From Archilochus colubris (lineage: Eukaryota; Chordata; Aves; Apodiformes; Trochilidae), in the NCBI GenBank assembly GCA_023079485.1, contig CM041108.1, forward strand, positions 4,588,001 to 4,652,000: a stretch of 64,000 bases of DNA. The letters are read 5' to 3'. A program made the position numbers and the translations under genes. The number at the start of each line of letters is the position of its first letter. Within the stretch, counting starts at the first letter, position 1. The notes under the pieces are model-generated. The model made no database searches. It was not told the origin of the DNA and worked only from the letters and a program-made list of their open reading frames with translations. Positions 57,505-64,000 of the stretch are shown here, piece after piece.

Positions 57505-60500
57505 GTAAGTTTTAGATTGGTTTGGTTTTTCTTTTCTCCCTTTGGTTGTGGGATGTGTTTGTGAGTGGAGAGAGGTGCTGCCCAGCTCCCAGGCTGTCAC
57601 CAAGAGGCAGCAGCACTGACAGCCACTTGCATACAGGGAGAGGATGAAAATCACACAGCCCAGAGGAAGATGTGGTGGAAAGCAGCCACCTTCCCTTATG
57701 CCTCCACCTTCCATTCCCAACATTTCCTTGGGCTGGACTGGAGGACCACAATGAGGCAAGCACTCCCTAATCCATCTTGGGAGGTCTTGCCTTGTCCTCC
57801 CCAGGGTGGGGGATTTTACTGTCAGCAAAAGGACAGTAATCCTCCAAATCCAAATTTGGAAATCCTCCCAGTTTCTCTGAAGTAAAAATAAAGCCAGTCA
57901 TATGGTGCTTTGAAGGTGTAATCTCACCGCCACAAAATCTCCCTTCTAAGACACACCACAGATCAGGGGGATTTTTTTATTTTTTTTTTTTTAATGCTTT
58001 TAAAATTATTTCCTTCCCCTTCACCTCCCCACACTCCTGCTCTCAGTTTTGTTTGGGAATTTCTTGTCCCTGTTACAGCAAGAAAAGCTCAAAACCATGA
58101 GGCTTGCACCAAGATCCCAGCAAATTAGTGGCCAGAGTCCCCCCAACTATTAAACCTGCACCAGCTACAGGGGAAACAAAGCAAAGAACTCAGGTGGCTC
58201 CTTGTTAGCTTTCCATTTGCAAATGAGGATAAAAACCCTATGGCTCCAGCAGGGGAGAGAGAAGGGCTCAGGGAAGAAACAGCATGGAGGGAAATATTTA
58301 AGATTAATGATGGTCTAAGATGCTGTAGGAATGCAGAACAGGTGGATACAATAGGCAGAGAGAGCAAGAGTTAAAAGCAAGCTGCAAAGAGGGATGTAAA
58401 TTATAAGTTTCTAAGTTCTAGTATATAAGTTATAGTATATATAAATGACATATATATATAAATACATAGTATGTAAGTTTTATGTAAAGTTTTCTGCATA
58501 AGTAATACTTGCACCCCTCATCACAGCTCCTTCCCAATACTTTGAGAATTTCAGCTTTCCTCATGCTCCTCCACCTCTTCTTTTTCTGAACCCAGGGGTG
58601 AACCCTGGTCTCCCACCTGCTCTGTTTTACCCTTACAAAAGTCAAGCACTCCTCAAAGCAGGCTCAGGGCTACTGCTTCCTACCCATCCCTGACAAGTTA
58701 ATGCTTGGTCTTTAATCTGGACAGTGATTACTCCAGGAGCTCCCTCACAGATAAGGTGTCAGAGAGTAGGTGCATGCCAGCAGACATCTGAAGTTGTGGC
58801 CATATTAGAAAGCTGAAAAGCAGCTCAAAACTGCTGAACAGGGAATCCAAAAAGAAGGAGAAGAGGGTGTAAGGCTCCCAGCACCGTGATGAAATGTTCT
58901 TAGTTTTGGTTCAGGAGAAAGGTTGAGAGTAAGACATGGCTGAAATGAAAGCTCTCCAATTCAATCAAATAAAGACTGTTTAAAGGTAATCTTCCAGGCT
59001 GTCTGAAATGGATAGGTGGTTGACATCCCCTTTAATCAAGCTCTTGAAAATAAAACTGAGAGGGGAGAGGATATAACCCAGATAATGAAGAATTGCATGG
59101 AGTCATGCTGGAAACAAAGGCAAGTGGGGGAAGTCAGGTGGGGGAAGGTGACAGAATTGTGTGCCAGTTCAATTTAATTAGTTAATTATCCCTAATTTAA
59201 TTTCAAACTTTGTTAAAGATAAATTAGGTTTGGGAAAATTCACAGTGGGACTGGGGAAGGAAGTCAAAGGGCAGCGCCTGCTAAATATGTTAAAAAACCA
59301 TCAGGCTGATTTTGTTCACTTCCCTTTTGCTACTTAGAAATGAGATCAGGGAACACAGCTGGAGCAATGTGACTCCTGGCTTGCTGAGGAGAGGTGAGTA
59401 CAGACAAGGAAGCTTCTTCCTTTGAGCTTGATGCTGGCATTTTCCAGCTGCCCTGCTTTGCCTTTGCTCTCACCTATGAAGAGTGAGGACAAAACACTGA
59501 CCAGAAAGAAGAGTTTGTTCATACTCAATAGAAGTGCTGACAAAATTGCACTTATTTTCTCCAGTCCTGCTTCATGGGTTCTTGTTTCATGCCCACACTC
59601 ACTGCTGGACGAGCAGCTTTGCTGATGCAGTGTCTTGTCAATAGGCAGCCCATGAAATAGCATCTCATAACCTCCTCAGCTTCTTTCAGTGTTAGATGTC
59701 AACTCAGTTTGCACAAGATGTCTAGTTAACTGAGAAACTTTCTCCTGTTAGACCTTTCTATTACACTTTTTGAGTGCACATATTGGTATGAAGCTCTAAG
59801 CTTTTTCTATTGCCTGCTCAAAAAGCATAAGGACCTCCCCTCCCATTTCACTGCCAGCAGACTGCCAGCCTTGCTAAGAGACCCTCTTGCCTGCTATTTC
59901 TTACTAAATACAGTCCTTGAGGCAACTTCCCTTTCAGGTTAGCTCTATCCAGAAGGTTGAGCTCTTATCAGTGGACAAAACCTCATGAGGCAGCTGTGGG
60001 AATCACCCACCTGAATCTCAGATACCAACACAGCAACTCTAAACAGAAAGTTATTTTTTGCTATCTGGGCAGGCCAAGATCAGTGACTTTTAGTAGCTCA
60101 AGCAGTGGGGTGTTTTGTTTTGGCAAGGAAAAGGAGCTGGAAGTCAGGTTGCTGTTTTCCTGGTGGACAAACTTCCCAACCTCTGGGAGCTTTCATTGCA
60201 AGGCAGTTCCTGACGTTGCCTTTTGACTGTGCAGTCCTCCAGCCTGCTTGCTGCCTCTTCTAGCAGTCTGAACCATCAATAAATTAGTGTTGACACTTTG
60301 TTTTCTATATGATTTTTTAGAGCAACCTGGTGAAATATTTATCCAGGATCTGGCAGCAGATGAGCAGACTAGATTGTTCTGTTCCTTCAGGCATTTTCTC
60401 CTGAGGGTCAAGTCTTTGTTCTTTCCACTAAACTGACTGTGTCTGGTATTTTGAAAGTGAACAAGGAAGGACTCAAGGGCAAGGTACTTGCTTCAACCAG

Positions 60501-61636
60501 CCCCAGTTCAAACCACAAGCATAAAGATGATAGCCAGTGCATTTTCTCTCAGAGAAGAAATCAGCCCTTGGTTGGAGGAGCTAATCCCATGAATGTGGAT
60601 TGATTTTGAAGACCAGAATGCTGTCCTCACTGACCATCCCTCCTGCTCGGGCCATCTTGAAGGACTTTAAACCAAAGGAAAGGGGCTGTGAGCAGGGAGG
60701 AATCCTTCCCATCTGCTGCCACCCTCTGGGGAGCCAGATCCTGGGCTGTGGGAAAGCTCTGCTCTCCAATGAGTCCCTTGGGCTGCCCAGCAGGCACCCC
60801 AGGGCAGGGAGGGGAGAGGGGGTTCTGCTGTTGGCATGGAGCTTTCTGGGAGAAAAAGGGTCCCCACAACTTTTGCACTTTAACAAGCAATGTTTCCTCA
60901 GTGTTGCTTGCCACACCTCTGCAAAGTTATCTCCCTATAAATCAAAGCGTTTGGGGCTCCGAGGGGTTTCCATTTCATTTGGCAGTTAAAGAGGAAGGCT
61001 GAAATTTTGCAAAACATCCATAAGAATGCAGGGAAGATCATGGGACCACAGGGCGGTCTTGATCTTTCAAGTGCTTTCTATTCTCTGGAGTTGATTTGAC
61101 TTACAAAGCTGGCCCCAGGGCTTTCAGTGGAACTGCTCACACAGGTAAAGCTGAGCACATGCAGTCCTACCTGCCAGCTAAACAAGAGACACAATAAACT
61201 ATTTCACCTCCAAAGTCCCAGGTTAAACACATGTGCCCTTAAAATGAAAGAGCAGGAGCCTGAATTAGCTTAATGATGTCCAAGCACTGGTTTTTCAAAC
61301 CTCAGGTGTGGAAGAGTTAGGAGTATTGGAAAGAAACTTCTCTTTGGCTGACTGCTTGTTTCTTCCATGGAGGCAGAGCATTTGCAGACAAGGGGCAAAC
61401 CATGCAAAATCTCTGCATGTTCCTCAGCAGTATGGGTATTTCAGGAAACGAGACAAAATCTTTGAAATGTGGGGATTTATCACCCAGGTTTCTCCTTTTC
61501 TGAAGCAGAAAGCAGAACTATTTAACTTTCCATCCTGCTCGTTACACGTGTGTCTCAGCAAGGAGCTGGAGAGCTGTGTGTTTGCTTGCTAATAATCCCA
61601 GAGTTTTCACCCATTGACTTTTGTCTCTACTTACAG
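57505..61636 (+). other. NECTIN1: Intron before the EQYV terminal exon
   Basis: This 4.1-kb intron carries a poly(T) run near 57967-57992, an AT dinucleotide-rich patch near 58430-58470 and an AT-rich homeodomain-motif island near 59165-59230. A splice-bounded segment at 59338-59393 does not keep frame with its neighbours and is not called. Confidence 0.7.
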
Positions 61637-61855
61637 AACTTTGGAAAGTGTCACTCAGAGATATCGAATGCGAGTGATTACCTGACCCGCTGTAACTCAC
61701 ACGAAGATCGATATCTGGAGAAGATCCCTCATGTTTATACCCCCTTGTCAGATCTCCCACAAGATCTTTATCCTCATCATTCTGACATCTCATTCTGCTG
61801 CCCACCTCCCGGGTCCCGGGCTCCTTACATCTGTCCTAAGGAACAGTATGTTTAA
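61637..61855 (+). CDS. NECTIN1: Candidate alternative nectin-1 terminal exon ending in an afadin-type PDZ motif
   Basis: The acceptor ctctacttacag is followed in phase 0 by 72 codons and a stop at 61853-61855. The product starts NFGKCHSEISNASDYLTRC, has ten or so tyrosine, histidine and proline-rich turns including PHVYTPLSDLPQDLYPHH and SFCCPPPGSRAPYICP, and ends KEQYV. The last four residues, EQYV, fit the nectin Glu/Ala-x-Tyr-Val signature for the afadin PDZ domain. YTPL is a possible YxxPhi sorting signal. The frame agrees with joins from 51386 or from 57504. With the microexon the alternative tail is 203 residues. I recall no mammalian nectin-1 isoform of this kind. Expression is not shown by the sequence. 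Confidence 0.72.
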   Translation, partial: NFGKCHSEISNASDYLTRCNSHEDRYLEKIPHVYTPLSDLPQDLYPHHSDISFCCPPPGSRAPYICPKEQYV

Positions 61856-62766
61856 AGTGTCACCACACCCAAACGAAGAAGCTGATGTTTTTTCACTTCT
61901 CCTGACCCTCTTGCTCAACACTCAAGGCCTTTTAGATCCGCCTTTTGCCACTGTTTATTTTATTTATTGATTGCAATTGTAATTGACATGATTAGGTTAA
62001 GTACCTGCCTGGCTTGCTAATGCTCAAGGGAACACTCTGCCTTTGCCCATGTTCAGTATTTGCATCTTTCTTCTCTCATCCTGCCCCTCCTGTACCAAGC
62101 TGGCTCTGTGTGTGCATGTCTGTGTGGGTGACACTGCCCTGTGTCAGATGGGATGTGCCCAACCTGATTAAATGTCCCCAGGTTTCCTCCTCTGGGTCTC
62201 TACCCTGTTTGCACCAGAGGAGCTGGGGGTGGATTCTTTACATCCCTGGTTCCAGCTTATGTGAAGCTTCACAACACAACCAGTGCTCAAACCTGAGGCA
62301 TTAGTGGTTTGGTTTGGTTTTTTTTTCCTCTTTTGGAGAGTTTTGTTTCCCCCTTGGCAGTGGGGATAGGAAATCCCTGTTAAACAGCCAAGATTGGTGA
62401 ACCAAATAATAAGATGCTTATAATGAAAGATACTCAAAACCAACCTAAGAATAGAAAAAAAAGCTTGGTTTAGGTCTTTTGTTTCTGCCCTTTCTCCCTC
62501 CTGCTTCCACTCCCAGTCTTTTGGATTGATTCTGAAATCCAGATGGTGCTGGGACATGTTTTGAAGCCAACACATTTTGAGAGAGCATCCTTTAAATAAC
62601 CATCTTATAACCTGAAACCCAAAGGGGAATAAAAATTAGAAAGGAAAACATTCTCTCTAATCTTCCTTTTCAGGAAAGCCTAATGTGGCCCCCCACTAGC
62701 TTTTCTCCCTCTCTTCCTTGCATCTGTTGATTGGAATTTTAAAATTAACTCAGGCAGAATATAAAG

Positions 62767-62772
62767 AATAAA
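62767..62772 (+). terminator. NECTIN1: Possible poly(A) signal for the EQYV transcript
   Basis: An AATAAA hexamer about 910 nt after the EQYV stop, with a second one 140 nt before it (62628). Downstream sequence is T-rich. Which of the hexamers is used is unknown. Confidence 0.35.
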
Positions 62773-63593
62773 TCATTATTTCAGGTAATCTTCTTGCTCT
62801 TAATGAAGAATAGAAGCCAACAGAGGAATCTGGCCTTTTTAACTTTTAAAAAAGCATTTTAGTGTTGGAACTACATTTTTTTTTTTATATTGGAATGTGT
62901 GTGGATGTGTAAATCCAAGTGTGTACATTCCTATGACCACAGTGTTTCAGAGAACTGAATTTATCTCCACATCACATTTGTGTTCACTTGTATTAGAAGA
63001 AAAGTAAATATAGATGTACACTTAACTGCATACAAAAGCAAAGAAGAGGAAGAGGAGAAAAAGTAATGAACATGCTGCATAAGAGCTTGGTTTCAAGGGT
63101 AACTTCCATCTGTTTCACCCAGGTATGGCACAAGAGAGTTGGAGGTGGGACAGTTCTAACAGGGGGATGTTCCTTCTTGGGGCATAGGCATTTACTTCCC
63201 TTTGTCTCAGGCTGGCTATTTGGCATTCTGCAGACATTGCACACTTAACATCATTCTGGAAGCCATGAGGATGTTTGAGCAAAGTGCATGTGGGAGGGAG
63301 AGATGGGGACCACACCTGTGCTACCTGTATGAACACAAAGCCAGACTGAAAGCCTCCCGATGAGAGGAGGGATGATGATCATGTTGGATCCTACCAGCCC
63401 ACCTCCTGCCATGCCATGTGGACTGAGGCACCATTTTATTTTTGTATACCTGGATCTAAACAGCTGTAATTGTTCTATGCACTTTCTGTGTTCCCATCAC
63501 CTCGAGTAGCCTCAAGACTCATCCTGCTTGTCCCTCTTCCTCCGCAGAGAAGCACATCTGTGTTCACACTGCCTCGTGGATCCCCTGGGGGCT

Positions 63594-63599
63594 AATAAA
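63594..63599 (+). terminator. NECTIN1: Possible distal poly(A) signal
   Basis: An AATAAA followed by tagatctgtgtag, a short GT-containing stretch, 1.7 kb after the EQYV stop. Confidence 0.35.
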
Positions 63600-64000
63600 T
63601 AGATCTGTGTAGAAGAGAGAAGTTTATCCTTCCATTTGTACAGTCCACACTGTGTGAGGATGACAGCCCATGCATGGATTCCCCTGGACCCTTGCATGGC
63701 ATCCAACATCCCCTTGGAGAACCGACTCTCCCCACCCCTCTGCTTCCCTGGTACCACTCTGTGCTTTGTGGTAGCTGCTCACATGGACAAGATTTCATCT
63801 CTGTGGATGGAAACTGCTGCACACTCTAGGGAGGTGGTTTCCCACCAGACTGACAGGTTGTTGTAGCAGCTAGGTGACCTTGCTGTGCTTGGGTGAGGTG
63901 TGGATGAAAGGGCACCAGTGCGTTTCTTGGCCAAGCTCTGGCAGGCAGAGCAGCTTTCAAATGTGCTGGGGCATGGGGTGCTCTCCTTCCTGCAGGATCA

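Larger units (their letters stand above)
61856..64000 (+). other. Downstream of the EQYV exon: inferred 3' UTR and flank
   Basis: No further coding exon is recognised. Poly(A) hexamers occur at 62628, 62767 and 63594, so the UTR of the EQYV transcript could end at any of these. The remainder is unique, moderately AT-rich sequence. Whether the gene ends here or has later exons cannot be decided from the window. Confidence 0.45.

Noticed and set aside
59338..59393. A splice-bounded segment (acceptor tgctacttag, donor gtgagt) that could be another tail exon
   Set aside because: In phase 0 it hits a stop at the second codon. Other phases or a cryptic internal acceptor do not keep frame with 57504 or 61637. 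It could be a poison exon but there is nothing to support that.

Overview
This window is vertebrate nuclear DNA, most likely from a bird. Recognisable CR1 LINE 3' ends, a few worn MIR-type SINEs and sparse interspersed repeats point to birds. The species cannot be settled from sequence alone, and no prokaryotic, plasmid or phage features are present. One gene is recognised, NECTIN1 (nectin-1, an immunoglobulin-superfamily adhesion molecule), on the + strand. Its signal-peptide exon lies upstream of the window, so 1-17269 is intron 1.

The ectodomain comes from four exons: the Ig-V domain (17270-17620), the first Ig-C domain (17867-18169), and the second Ig-C domain split over 18579-18696 and 20937-21088. 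All junctions keep frame. After 21088 (phase 1) the gene has two sets of 3' exons. The canonical one (29751-30292) encodes the transmembrane helix and the afadin-binding tail ending EWYV. A roughly 5.7 kb 3' UTR follows, with a strong poly(A) signal at 35972. With about 30 signal-peptide residues added, the predicted protein is about 517 aa, the size of human nectin-1.

The second set starts 12.5 kb further on. A different transmembrane exon (48524-48671) is followed by 50685-50772 and 51276-51386, and these resemble the tail of the mammalian HIgR form (nectin-1 beta). Two further endings follow in correct reading phase. One is an exon (56016-56156) with two ITIM-like tyrosine motifs, VHYAEL and VEYATI. 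The other is a 45-nt exon (57460-57504) joining a terminal exon (61637-61855) that ends EQYV, a second match to the nectin Glu/Ala-x-Tyr-Val afadin PDZ-binding signature. One adhesive ectodomain could therefore carry a junctional tail, an inhibitory-receptor-like tail, or an alternative PDZ-binding tail. The last two are the main discoveries here; they rest on splice-site, phase and motif evidence and need transcript support.

The rest is intron and UTR. It holds two CR1 fragments (15489-15590, 37380-37910), MIR-like SINEs near 8.7-9.0 kb and 22.1 kb, and an almost perfect 208-bp palindrome with 6-bp flanking duplications (4463-4670) that is related to a second element at 37018. It also holds a CpG-dense island inside the gene (26.70-27.03 kb), several simple repeats and a few AT-rich homeodomain-motif islands. 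No tRNA, rRNA or second protein-coding gene was recognised on either strand.
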